Below are positions 54,281 to 64,000 of a DNA stretch of 64,000 nucleotides, in pieces (within the stretch, counting starts at the first letter, position 1; each line of letters opens with the position of its first letter). Location: contig CAWHMT010000002.1 of the NCBI GenBank assembly GCA_963830455.1, forward strand, positions 620,001 through 684,000, read 5' to 3'. Both the position numbers and the translations under genes were made by a program. This DNA is from 20CM-2-65-7 sp963830455. GTDB lineage: Bacteria > Gemmatimonadota > Gemmatimonadetes > Gemmatimonadales > GWC2-71-9. The notes below the pieces were generated by a model. The model was given only the letters and a program-made list of their open reading frames with translations. It was not told the DNA's origin and searched no databases.

Positions 54281-55255
54281 ATGGTCCGTGGCCTGCCTCC
54301 GCTCCACCGCCTGGTGCTGCTCCTCGCGGGCTTCGTGCTCATCGCCGCCGGCCTCCGGGCGGCCGCCAGCCCGGTCAATCTCATCCTGCTCTCGATGCTC
54401 ATTGCGGCCACCATCTACCCGATGCCCGTGGCGCTCATGAAGCGCGGCTGGTCCAGGCAGACCGCCGTGCTGGTGACCTTGCTGGCCGTCGTCGTCGGCG
54501 GCATCGCCCTGTTGCTGGTGCTCGCCGCGTCGCTGCGGCGTCTCTCGGCCAACATGCCCGTGTACCAAGAGGCGTTCACGGGCCTCGTGACCCGCGTGAA
54601 CGCGGCACTGGCCGCGCGCGGCATCGAGGCGAGCGGCACCCTGTCGCCCGACCCCCAGCGCGTCATCGCGATGGCGGCGGGGCTCGTGGGGGCGGCGCTC
54701 CAGGCGCTCGGCTACGGCCTGTTCACCTTGATCCTGGTGACGTTTTTCCTCTTCAGCATGCCGCTGGTCGCTTCGAGCGACGCCCACAAGGGCTCGCTCC
54801 ATGCCCGCCTCGACGACGTGATGACGAGCGTGCGAAGCTTCGTCGGCATCCAGGGCATCCTGGGCGGCGTTCAGTGCGTCGGCGTCCTGCTGGCGATGCT
54901 GATTGTGGGGACCGATGCCCCGGCGGTGTGGACCGTGCTCACGTTCCTGCTGGCGTTCGTGCCGTTCGGCGGCCTGATCGCCGCGATTCCGCCAACCCTG
55001 TTGACGCTGCTCGAGGGGGGCGGGGTCCGCGCCGCCGTGGTGTTCGGGACCTTCGTCGTGGTCAACCTGGTGGCGGACAACATCCTCAAACCCAAGTTCA
55101 TGGGTTCGGGACTGGGGCTGTCACCCCTCGTCATCATCCTGTCATTGATGCTGTGGTCGCTGATCCTGGGTCCGATGGGCGCGCTGCTGGCGGTGCCGCT
55201 CACCATCGCCCTGATGAAGATCGCGCCGATCCTGCTCGAAGAGCAGCCGTCGTAA
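54281..55255 (+). CDS. AI-2E family transporter
   Basis: The ATG at 54281 gives 324 residues with about eight membrane segments and the family motif near the end (NLVADNILKPKFMGSGLGLSPLVIILSL, given in two parts: NLVADNILKPKF and MGSGLGLSPLVI). It is the second AI-2E protein in the window, only distantly similar to the one at 17621. The substrate is unknown. Confidence 0.8.
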   Translation: MVRGLPPLHRLVLLLAGFVLIAAGLRAAASPVNLILLSMLIAATIYPMPVALMKRGWSRQTAVLVTLLAVVVGGIALLLVLAASLRRLSANMPVYQEAFTGLVTRVNAALAARGIEASGTLSPDPQRVIAMAAGLVGAALQALGYGLFTLILVTFFLFSMPLVASSDAHKGSLHARLDDVMTSVRSFVGIQGILGGVQCVGVLLAMLIVGTDAPAVWTVLTFLLAFVPFGGLIAAIPPTLLTLLEGGGVRAAVVFGTFVVVNLVADNILKPKFMGSGLGLSPLVIILSLMLWSLILGPMGALLAVPLTIALMKIAPILLEEQPS

Positions 55256-55259
55256 CCGC

Positions 55260-55700
55260 TCAGCTCACCGCTTTCTTCACGAGCGCTGCGATCCTTGCCT
55301 CTTCAGCGGCGGTCAACTCCCTCAGTCCGAAAGCGGTCGGCCACATGTGGCCATCGTCGAGGTTCCCCTTGTCGCTGAAGCCGAGCGTCGCGTACCGCGT
55401 CTTGAACTTCTGCGCGCTCTGGAAGAAGCAGACGACCTTGTCGTTCTTCGCGTAGGCGGGCATTCCGTACCAGAGTTTTGGAGTGAGGGCTGGCGCGTTG
55501 GCCCTGATGATCGCATGGACCCGCTTGCCCATGGAGCGATCCGGTTCCTCCATCGCGGCGATCTTCGCGAGCACGGCGCTTTCTCCGTCCGCCTTGCCCG
55601 CCTTCAGCTCTTGGACGCGCTCCTTCATCGCGGCTCGTTCCTCGGCCGTGAATCCCGCGACCTTCTTGCCGGCCTTCTGCGTGGATTTCTTGGGGCGCAT
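55260..55700 (-). CDS. DUF1801 family protein
   Basis: The 146-residue protein has a basic N-terminus (MRPKKSTQKAGKK) and the DUF1801 core: HAIIRANAPALTPKLWYGMPAYAKNDKVVCFFQSA. The family is related to frataxin-like YdhG proteins and its function is unknown. It is convergent with the AI-2E gene with a four-base gap and divergent from fdhD. Confidence 0.85.
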   Translation of the reverse strand: MRPKKSTQKAGKKVAGFTAEERAAMKERVQELKAGKADGESAVLAKIAAMEEPDRSMGKRVHAIIRANAPALTPKLWYGMPAYAKNDKVVCFFQSAQKFKTRYATLGFSDKGNLDDGHMWPTAFGLRELTAAEEARIAALVKKAVS

Positions 55701-55736
55701 AGAACTCCCTTGGTCAGAGCCCGGTATATTCTAGCG

Positions 55737-56599
55737 ATGGACGAGGACCTCAAACAGATGCGGGATCCGCTCGGACTCCTGCGCCTCGGCTACGCGGACT
55801 CGCTCCTCCCGATCGCGGCGCGCCACTGGCACGACGGCGCGTTCGAAGAGCGCACCGAGCAAGTCGTCGAGGAAACGCCCGTCGTCATCGTCTACAACAA
55901 CATCCCCCACGTCGTCATGATGGCGACGCCGCGCGATCTCGAGGATTTCGCGGTGGGGTTCAGCGTCACGGAAGAGCTGGTGCGCTCACCCGCCGACATC
56001 GAGCGCATCGACATCGTCAAATACAGTCAGGGGATCGAGGTCCAGACCGCCGTCCCCGCGGATTGCGAAGCGGTCATTGCGACACGCACCCGCCGCCTCA
56101 CCGGGCGCACCGGGTGCGGCATCTGCGGCTCCGACAGCATCGAGGGCGTGCTCAAGACGCTGCATGCGGTCCCGCCGGGCGTCGTCGTTCCCGCGTCCGC
56201 GATCGAACGCGCCCTACAGTCGCTCGTCGATCACCAACAGTTGAACGCCGCCGCCGGCGCGGTCCACGCCGCAGGATGGGCGGCGCTCGACGGCTCGATC
56301 GTCGTCGCGCGCGAGGACGTCGGCCGCCACAATGCGCTCGACAAGTTGATCGGGGCATTGCTCCGCACGGGGGGCGGGGGGGCGTCAAGCCGGAAGAAGG
56401 CTTCATGGTGGTGACGAGTCGGGCGAGTTTCGAGATGGCCCAGAAGGCCACCGTGTTCGGGGCCCGCCTGCTGGCGGCGATCTCGGGTCCGACGGGCCTG
56501 GCGGTGCGCGTGGCGCAGCAGGCGGGACTGACGCTGGTGGGATTTGCGCGCCGCGGGCGGATGACGGTCTACACGCACCCGCAGCGCGTCACGGCCTAA
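55737..56599 (+). pseudogene. fdhD: formate dehydrogenase accessory sulfurtransferase FdhD, frameshifted
   Basis: The ATG at 55737 begins an FdhD protein with the conserved GRTGCGICG (CxxC sulfur-relay cysteines) and DVGRHNALDKLIG. After a run of G residues near 56369-56383 the frame changes: the original ends at 56414, while VKPEEGFMVVTSRASFEM and the rest of the protein lie in another frame to 56599. One missing base in the G-run restores about 287 residues. FdhD delivers sulfur to the molybdenum or tungsten cofactor of formate dehydrogenase, so a broken copy would silence the enzyme. A homopolymer sequencing error is the simplest explanation. Confidence 0.82.
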
Positions 56600-57537
56600 T
56601 CGGGCCGCGGTTTCCGGTTCTGCACGTACTTCCAACCAAACCTTCCCTTGATGCAGAGATTGCCGCTCGTCACGTCGTGGTCGAGCGGGGACGTCACCTT
56701 GACGATCTCGTTGTCCTGCACGTGGAGGTCGAGGTTGCACCCCACGCCGCAGTAGGGACACACCGTCCGCGTCACGGTCTGGCGCGTTTCGTCCCAGGTG
56801 CCGGCCTGCCGGTGGTCGTACTCCGACTTGAACATCAGCGCGCCCGTGGGGCACACCGCGATGCAGTTGCCGCAATAGACGCACGCCGAGTCGGGGAGTG
56901 GCGCCGCGAACTCCGTCGCGATGCGCGCATCGAAGCCGCGGCCCGCGACCGCGATCGCGAACGTGTTCTGATGATCGGTGCCACACGCCTCGACGCACTT
57001 GTAGCACAGGATGCACTTCTTGTAGTCGCGCAGGTACAGGTCGTTGTCGATCTTGGGCGGCTGCGCCACGGTCGCCGCGTAGCGCGGATCGGGCGGAGCG
57101 TGATGTCCCGCGACCGCGGCGTCGCGAGCGCCTTCCCGGGCCGCGGGAGCCGGTGGGCCGAAGCGCTCCGGCCTGGCCCCATAGTCAGTGAGCCAATCGG
57201 CAACGTCGGGAGTCGTGGACAGATCGACCGACGAGGCGAGGAACTCGAGTACCAGCTTGCGGCTGAGGCGCACCCGCTCCGAGTTGGTCTTGATGACCAT
57301 CCCCGCCGCGACTTTGCGCGAGCAGGCGGGGACCAGCACGCGCGATCCTTCGAGCTCGACCACGCACACGCGACACACGTTCACCGGATGCAGCGTGTCG
57401 AGGAAGCACAGGGTCGGGATCTCCTCGCCCCCCCCCAGCTGCCGGCACGCGTCCAGGATCGTCGTGCCCTCGGCGGCCTGAACCTTCCGGCCGTCCACTT
57501 GGATCTCGACCAAGCGCTTCTTCGGCTGGAGCTGCAC
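56596..57537 (-). CDS. formate dehydrogenase iron-sulfur subunit carrying the [4Fe-4S] N-domain of the catalytic subunit
   Basis: The 313-residue protein starts from GTG. Domains in order: 2Fe-2S ferredoxin (cysteines spaced C-x10-C-x2-C-x13-C from PTLCFLDTLHP), a linker where the His-Cys cluster of NuoG would normally lie but whose ligands are absent, two [4Fe-4S] clusters (CILCYKCVEAC and CVYCGNCIAVCP), and finally CPYCGVGC...NLCIKGRFGW, the cluster-binding domain I of molybdopterin oxidoreductases. It ends there. The rest of the catalytic subunit is the separate gene 59374-61287. It passes electrons between that subunit and the NuoEF-like subunit. Confidence 0.85.
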   Translation of the reverse strand: MQLQPKKRLVEIQVDGRKVQAAEGTTILDACRQLGGGEEIPTLCFLDTLHPVNVCRVCVVELEGSRVLVPACSRKVAAGMVIKTNSERVRLSRKLVLEFLASSVDLSTTPDVADWLTDYGARPERFGPPAPAAREGARDAAVAGHHAPPDPRYAATVAQPPKIDNDLYLRDYKKCILCYKCVEACGTDHQNTFAIAVAGRGFDARIATEFAAPLPDSACVYCGNCIAVCPTGALMFKSEYDHRQAGTWDETRQTVTRTVCPYCGVGCNLDLHVQDNEIVKVTSPLDHDVTSGNLCIKGRFGWKYVQNRKPRPD

Positions 57538-57546
57538 GAAGCGCCG

Positions 57547-59370
<1,824 letters not shown>

Positions 59371-59373
59371 GCG

Positions 59374-61287
59374 CTAGACCCTGGCCTCCGCGAGCGCGCG
59401 CTCGACCCGCACGGCGCACGCCTTGAATTCGGCCGTCCCGGACTTGGGATCGGTGTAGTCGACCGTGAGAACGTTGGTCCGCACGTCGTCCTGGAAATGG
59501 AGCGTCATGAAGACGAGTCCCGGGCGCAATCCGGGATCGACGTGCACCGGCGCGACGACGCTGCCGCGCCGCGACGTGATGCGGACCGTGTCGCCCTCTT
59601 CCAGGCCGAGTCGCGTCACGTCCTCAGGCGACATGTCCAGCGTCTCGGGCCGGCGTAGCGGGGAGGTGTAGCCGCCCGTCTGCACGCCGGTGTTGTACGA
59701 ATCGAGCCGCCGCCCGGTCGTCAGCTGGAACGGGTATTCGGCGTCGGGGCGCTCCAGCGGCGGATCGTGCTCGACCACCGAGAAGGGCGCCGCCCGCCCG
59801 CCGCGCGGTTCCTGCCACAACCGCGAGTGCAGGAACAGCTCGCCCGGATGCTGCTCGTCATAGCAGGGCCACTGCAGGCCGCCGCTCGCATCGAGGCGCG
59901 CGTACGTCATGCCCTTGAAGATCGGGGCGAGCGATCGCACCTCGTTCCACACGGCCTCCGCCGTGGGATAGCCCCAATCACACCCCAGGCGCCGCGCGAT
60001 CTCGCTGATGATCCACATGTCGTCGCGCGCGCCTTCCGGCGGGTCGAGCGCCTTGCGCACCCGCTGCACGCGCCGCTCGCTGTTCGTGACCGTCCCTTCC
60101 GACTCGCACCAGCTCGCGGACGCGGGCAGCACGACGTGCGCCAGCTCGGCTGTCCGCGTGAGGAAGATGTCCTGCACCACCAGGGTATCGAGGCCCTTCA
60201 GCAGCTTTTGCGCGCGGTGTTGGTCGGCTTCCGCCTGGGCGGGGTTCTCGCCGATCGCGTAGATGCCGTGCAGCTCGCCGTGCTCCATGGCGTGGAACAT
60301 GTCGGTCAGGTTCTTCCCGTACTTGGGCTTCAATGAGACGCCCCACGCGCTCTCGAACTTTTTCCGTACGTCCGGATCCGTGGTCCAGTCCTGGAACCCC
60401 ACGAGCCGGTTCGGGATCGCGCCCATGTCGCCGCCGCCCTGGACGTTGTTCTGGCCGCGGAGGGGATTCACGCCCGAGCCGTACTTCCCGACGTGGCCGG
60501 TCAAGAGCGCGAGGTTGATGAGCGACAGCACGTTGTCGACCGCGTTGTGGTGTTCGGTGATGCCGAGGGTCCAGCAAATGATGGCGCGGTCTGCGCGCGC
60601 GTAGCTGTGGGCGGCGCGGCGGATGACGTCGCCGGGGACGCCGGTCTCACGTTCGGCGAGCTCCAGCGTGTACTTCTCGACGCAGTTCCGATAGGCGTCG
60701 AAGTCGCTCGTGGCGTGCTTGATGAAGGCGTCATTCGCGAGACCGGCGTGGATGATCTCCCGGGCCATGGCGTTCGCGAGGGCGATGTCGGACCCGACGT
60801 TCAGGCCGAGCCAGTCGTCGGCCCATTGCGCGGATGCCGTGCGGCGTGGATCGACGACGAAGAGGGTGGCGCCGCGGCGCACGCCCTTCAGCACGTGATG
60901 GAAGAAGATGGGGTGCGCATCGCGGGCGTTCGCGCCCCAGAGGAAGATCACATCCGTCTCTTCCACCTCGCGATACGAGCTGGTGCCTCCTCCAGCCCCG
61001 AACACTGTCGCCAGACCGACGACGCTAGGTGCGTGTCACGTTCGGTTGCAGCTGTCGACGTTGTGGGTGCCGAACGCGACGCGCGCGAGCTTCGAGGCCA
61101 GGAAATTCATTTCGTTGCTGGCCTTGGAGCAGCTGAAGATGCCGAGCGCGTCGCCGCCGTGCTGCGTCTTGATGCGCTGGAACCCTTCGGCGGCACGGTC
61201 GAGCGCGGCGTCCCACGACGCGGGACGGAGCGTGCCGGTGCGGTCACGCACCAGGGGCTCGGTAAGGCGCTGGTAATTCATGGCCAT
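59374..61287 (-). CDS. fdhA: formate dehydrogenase catalytic subunit, selenoprotein with in-frame TGA (Sec84)
   Basis: The ATG at 61287 follows GGAGG. The frame reads to a TGA at 61038-61036 in NVDSCNRT-TGA-HAPSVVGLATVFG and continues without a further stop to 59374, 637 residues in all. In known formate dehydrogenases this exact place holds the Sec or Cys that ligates Mo or W, followed by His. The body (VEETDVIFLWGANARDAHPIFF, GSGVNPLRGQNNVQGGGDMGA, GIYAIGENPAQAEAD) and C-terminal molydopterin-binding domain are complete. The usual N-terminal [4Fe-4S] domain is absent here and fused to the downstream ferredoxin subunit. A SECIS-like hairpin follows the TGA. Standard callers would split the gene at the TGA. 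Confidence 0.88.
61007..61023 (-). promoter_or_regulatory. SECIS-like hairpin downstream of the Sec codon
   Basis: On the minus strand GTCGTC and GGCGAC form a six-pair stem (one G-U) around the loop GGTCT, starting 12 bases after the TGA. The E. coli fdhF SECIS has a GGUCU-containing apical loop at nearly the same distance. Confidence 0.68.
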
Positions 61288-61338
61288 GGCAATCCTCCGG
61301 TTCCGACAGACTAAACAGCCTCGAGGGCAGCCGCAACC

Positions 61339-62019
61339 TCATCCGCCCGCGCGCGCCCGCCGCACCGCCGCGAGGAATTGTTTCGCGCGCGCCCCGACTG
61401 CGGCGTAGTCGCGCCGAGCGAGCGCATCCTTGGAGATTAGTTCCGTCCCGACCCCGACGGCCGCGGCGCCCGCCTCGAACATCTCGGGCACGTTTTCGAG
61501 CGTCACGCCGCCCGTCGGGACGAGCGGGATGTCGGGAAACGGCCCGCGCAGCGCCCGCACATACGCCGCGCCGCCGACGCCTTGCACCGGAAACACCTTC
61601 ACCATGTCGCCGCCCGCGCGAAACGCCTGGAATACTTCGGTGGGCGTGAGCGCGCCCGGGAGCACGGCGACATCCGCGCGCTGAGCAGCCTCGATGACTT
61701 CCGGTACCAGGCACGGTGTCACGATGAACTCCGCGCCGGCGTCGACCGCGCGCTTGCACATCCCGGCGTCGGTCACCGTCCCCGCGCCGACGAGCAGCTT
61801 GCCGGCAAAGCGTTTCGCGACGGCGCGGATCGCGTCGATCGCATTGGGAACGGTCATCGTGATTTCGACAACTGGGAGTCCAGCCCGGAGCAGGGCTTCT
61901 GCAACCGGCATCGCGACATCAGCGCTCGTCGCGCGGATGATCGGAATGATGCCGACCTCGCACAGCATTACCGCCTTCGCCCGCCTTCGCCCGCCTTCGC
62001 CCGCCTTTTGCTTTGTCAC
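61339..62019 (-). CDS. eda: bifunctional 4-hydroxy-2-oxoglutarate/2-dehydro-3-deoxy-phosphogluconate aldolase
   Basis: The 226-residue protein has the KDPG aldolase pattern: PVVEITMTVP (catalytic Glu), LVGAGTV, EFIVTPC and the Schiff-base Lys in MVKVFPVQGVGG. It splits KDPG to pyruvate and glyceraldehyde 3-phosphate. The GTG at 62019 overlaps the kdgK stop (GTGA) but forces translation through a 10-bp tandem repeat; the ATG at 61968 (MLCEVGIIPIIRA) is where clear similarity begins. It works directly after kdgK. Confidence 0.92.
   Translation of the reverse strand: MTKQKAGEGGRRRAKAVMLCEVGIIPIIRATSADVAMPVAEALLRAGLPVVEITMTVPNAIDAIRAVAKRFAGKLLVGAGTVTDAGMCKRAVDAGAEFIVTPCLVPEVIEAAQRADVAVLPGALTPTEVFQAFRAGGDMVKVFPVQGVGGAAYVRALRGPFPDIPLVPTGGVTLENVPEMFEAGAAAVGVGTELISKDALARRDYAAVGARAKQFLAAVRRARAGG
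61971..62008 (-). repeat. 10-bp tandem repeat at the 5' end of eda
   Basis: GGCGGGCGAA occurs three times, with a fourth partial copy, between the two possible starts of eda. As ten is not a multiple of three, a change in copy number would change the frame from the GTG start. Confidence 0.75.
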
Positions 62020-62957
62020 CGTGACACTCGCGAGCTCGCGCCGCCGAGGAGTTGATCGACATCATTGCGGGTCACGACGCAGAAATCGCCAGGGATCGTG
62101 TGCTTGAGCGCGGCCGTCGCGGTCGCAAAGCGAACCGCCTCGTCCCATGGGCGATTCTCGAGCCGGCTCACGATGAGACCGCCCGTGAACGCGTCGCCGG
62201 CGCCGATCGGATCCACGGTCTCGACCTCGAAGCGTGGCGCGCTGTAGACCTTCCCGTCCGCCGCGACGGTCGCGGAGCAGGGATTATCACGCAGTGTGAT
62301 CGCCACCGCGCCGATGTCGAACCGCTGCGCGAGTGATTCCGCGGAAGCGACATCGAAGATCACCCGGGCGTCTTCCTCGGCGGCGATGAGCACATCCACG
62401 TGCTCCATGAGCGGCTCCTGCACCGCGCACGCGTGCTTGGCACTCCACAGCTTGCTGCGATAATTCAGATCGTAGCTCACCGCGAGGCCAGCTTTCTTTG
62501 CCGCGACGAGCGACTCCGCGGTGACCTTGGCTGCACCGTCGCTCAGCGCCGGCGTGATTCCGCTGACGTGGTACCAGCGCGCGCCGGCAAACACGGACGC
62601 CCAGTCGACAGAGCCGGGAGTGACGCGGCTGATCGCCGATCCCGCGCGATCGTACAGCACGCTGCTGACGCGCGCGCCACCGATCTCCACGAAGTAGAGG
62701 CCCACTCGACCGTCCGCGGTCCACTCGACGCGCGCGTCCACACCCTGCTCGCGGGCGCGGGCCTGGATCATGCGGCCCAGCGCGTTGTCGGGAAGTCGAG
62801 ACACCCAGCGCGAGGCTAGCCCAAGCCGCGCCGCAAGCACGGCGACGTTCAGCTCGCTCCCGCCTACGGTCGCCGCGAGGGTGGAGGCCTGCTCGAGTCG
62901 CTGCGAGGCCGGCGGCGAGAACCTGATCATCGCTTCGCCGAACGTGACGAGATCCAC
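62016..62957 (-). CDS. kdgK: 2-dehydro-3-deoxygluconokinase (PfkB family)
   Basis: The GTG at 62957 overlaps the previous stop (TAGTG) and gives 313 residues starting MDLVTFGEAMIRFSPP. The PfkB fold is clear: GGSELNVAVLAARLG, then DPIGAGDAFTGGLI with the catalytic Asp and anion hole. The YFVEIGGARVSSVLYDRAGSA segment is typical of KDG kinases. It phosphorylates KDG for the aldolase encoded next. Confidence 0.88.
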   Translation of the reverse strand: MDLVTFGEAMIRFSPPASQRLEQASTLAATVGGSELNVAVLAARLGLASRWVSRLPDNALGRMIQARAREQGVDARVEWTADGRVGLYFVEIGGARVSSVLYDRAGSAISRVTPGSVDWASVFAGARWYHVSGITPALSDGAAKVTAESLVAAKKAGLAVSYDLNYRSKLWSAKHACAVQEPLMEHVDVLIAAEEDARVIFDVASAESLAQRFDIGAVAITLRDNPCSATVAADGKVYSAPRFEVETVDPIGAGDAFTGGLIVSRLENRPWDEAVRFATATAALKHTIPGDFCVVTRNDVDQLLGGASSRVSR

Positions 62958-64000
62958 TATCGGACCTTCCCTCGGGCGGCCACCTTCCAGCTTCCTCCCA
63001 CTCGGCCCCCGCGGCCGTACATGATCTCGTCGTGCATGTTCACCGTCGCGCAACAATGGCTCGGCACGACCCACACTTTCTCACCGACCTTGGGCGGCAC
63101 GCCGCCATCGAGCTCCACGTAGCCGTGCTCCTCATTCATCTTGCGCATCGTCCACGCACGCCCGACGAAGTGGCCGAAGGTTCCGACACCGAACGTCTGA
63201 TCGCTCGAGAACGTCTTGGACCCGGCGTCGATCACGCACTGGCCCGGCACCGCGGTGCTGACGACCGTCGTGAGCACGCGCAGCGCGCAATCCGCCTCGT
63301 CGCACAGCTTCGCGTGGAGGCTGCTCGCGTCATAGAAGACGTAGGTGCCGGGCCGGATCTCGGTGGTTTGCGGAATCAGCGGCGTTTTCGCCGCACCCGG
63401 CGTCGAACCTCCAGAGACGATCTTCGACTCAAAGCCCGCCGCGGTGAGCGCCTCGAGCACGGCGTCGATCTTGACGCACGCCGCCCGGAAGCCTGCCTCG
63501 TCGAGCCACGACGGCCAATAGAAGATCCCCTGGAAATCGGAGCACGCCTGCGCGATCTCAACTGCCTGTTCGGGTGACTGCGCGCCACAGCGGCGCACGC
63601 CGACATCGATCTCTACGAGCGTGTCGATCCCCTGGAGATCGCGCGCGACGTCCACGGAATCGACCGCCACCTTCAGCGCCCGAGTCTTCGCCAGCGCGCG
63701 CACACGCGACAGCTTCGGCTTCAACACGGGGTAGGCGACGAGCACGTCGTCGCCCGGTAACACCTCCGCCTCGCCAACTTTGGCGACCGTGATCCCGATG
63801 GCGCCGGCATCGAGCTGCATCTGCGCGATCTCGGGCGTCTTGTGGGTCTTCACGTGCGGCCGCAGCGCGACGCCCCACGCCCGGCATTGCTGCTGCATCC
63901 GCGCGATGTTGCGCTCGAGCACGTCGAGATCGACGTAGAGCGCGGGGGTATCGAGGTCGAGCGCGTCCACTAGCGGGGGGGAGCTTTCTTCGCGATGCAC
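62957..64000 (-). CDS. D-threonine aldolase/D-serine dehydratase-type PLP enzyme (5' end at window edge)
   Basis: The visible 347 residues start with a GTG at the last base of the window, so the true start may be outside. The alanine-racemase-like barrel has LDTPALYVDLD and the PLP Lys in RPHVKTHKTPE. The C-terminal part carries the metal-binding PSHCCATVNMHD of the DSD1/D-TA family. It acts on D-3-hydroxyamino acids. In other genomes it clusters with kdgK and eda as here, perhaps in sugar-acid or D-amino-acid catabolism. The start of kdgK overlaps its stop. Confidence 0.87.
   Translation of the reverse strand: MHREESSPPLVDALDLDTPALYVDLDVLERNIARMQQQCRAWGVALRPHVKTHKTPEIAQMQLDAGAIGITVAKVGEAEVLPGDDVLVAYPVLKPKLSRVRALAKTRALKVAVDSVDVARDLQGIDTLVEIDVGVRRCGAQSPEQAVEIAQACSDFQGIFYWPSWLDEAGFRAACVKIDAVLEALTAAGFESKIVSGGSTPGAAKTPLIPQTTEIRPGTYVFYDASSLHAKLCDEADCALRVLTTVVSTAVPGQCVIDAGSKTFSSDQTFGVGTFGHFVGRAWTMRKMNEEHGYVELDGGVPPKVGEKVWVVPSHCCATVNMHDEIMYGRGGRVGGSWKVAARGKVR

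Noticed and set aside
54022..55455. A 477-residue plus-strand frame over the AI-2E gene
   Set aside because: Different frame of the AI-2E gene, Arg/Pro/Ala-rich without domains.
61036..61287. Separate 83-residue protein ending at CNRT
   Set aside because: It is the N-terminal part of the formate dehydrogenase catalytic subunit; the TGA is best read as selenocysteine.
61971..62008. Possible CRISPR-like array
   Set aside because: Units are only 10 bp and directly tandem without spacers.

Overview
The window is high-GC chromosomal DNA with dense, mostly bacterial-style gene packing: many start/stop overlaps of the ATGA or TGATG type, GTG starts and SD motifs of the GGAGG type. Gene content suggests a soil or groundwater member of the Gemmatimonadota or a related phylum. 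The markers are many secreted or lipoprotein beta-propellers, Ser/Thr kinases fused to TPR or Ig-like domains, a SusD lipoprotein, an ECF-sigma/FecR pair and the TIGR03545/TIGR03546 pair. This placement is inferred from gene content only. No rRNA or other phylogenetic marker is present.

Layout. 1-3263: purine/ureide catabolism (allantoinase on the minus strand and cut by the window edge, DUF3830, hydroxyisourate hydrolase, OHCU decarboxylase, a small unknown protein, an amidase). 3289-8353: the TIGR03546/TIGR03545 membrane pair, an ECF sigma factor with a FecR-like anti-sigma partner, and a secreted endonuclease/exonuclease/phosphatase-fold lipoprotein. 8463-11048: a two-subunit molybdenum hydroxylase of the isoquinoline 1-oxidoreductase type. 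11117-29544: permease, TPR protein, Ser/Thr kinase, outer-membrane proteins, AI-2E family protein, sortilin-like propeller, a very long coiled-coil protein, an epimerase, and a GMC oxidoreductase with a small lipoprotein partner. 29599-34199: a translationally coupled Ser/Thr kinase and BTAD/AAA regulator. 34236-41202: small secreted proteins, two oxidoreductases, SusD, a BNR propeller joined in frame to a MoaD-like protein, a retropepsin-like protein and a four-helix-bundle protein.

41407-52547: a tRNA-Pro(GGG) gene whose 3' end (18 bp) is repeated exactly at 52530-52547. This brackets about 11 kb that reads like a genomic island without a visible integrase. It carries a duplicated TPR protein, DinB, Uma2, a beta-barrel protein, a truncated response regulator, BON and Hsp20 stress proteins, a small HTH protein, a NarL-type two-component system and a cupredoxin lipoprotein.

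52571-64000: MBL-fold hydrolase, lipoprotein, second AI-2E protein and DUF1801, then a formate dehydrogenase locus and a 2-keto-3-deoxygluconate pathway segment (kdgK, eda, and a D-threonine-aldolase-type enzyme cut at the window edge). The formate dehydrogenase catalytic subunit is interrupted by an in-frame TGA in the context CNRT-TGA-HAPSV, followed by a SECIS-like hairpin. It is best read as a selenoprotein. Its normally N-terminal [4Fe-4S] domain is instead fused to the C-terminus of the ferredoxin subunit, two genes downstream.

Four genes (TIGR03545, the molybdenum hydroxylase large subunit, the MoaD-like gene and fdhD) need a single-base shift to be read through. These may be assembly errors or real mutations.
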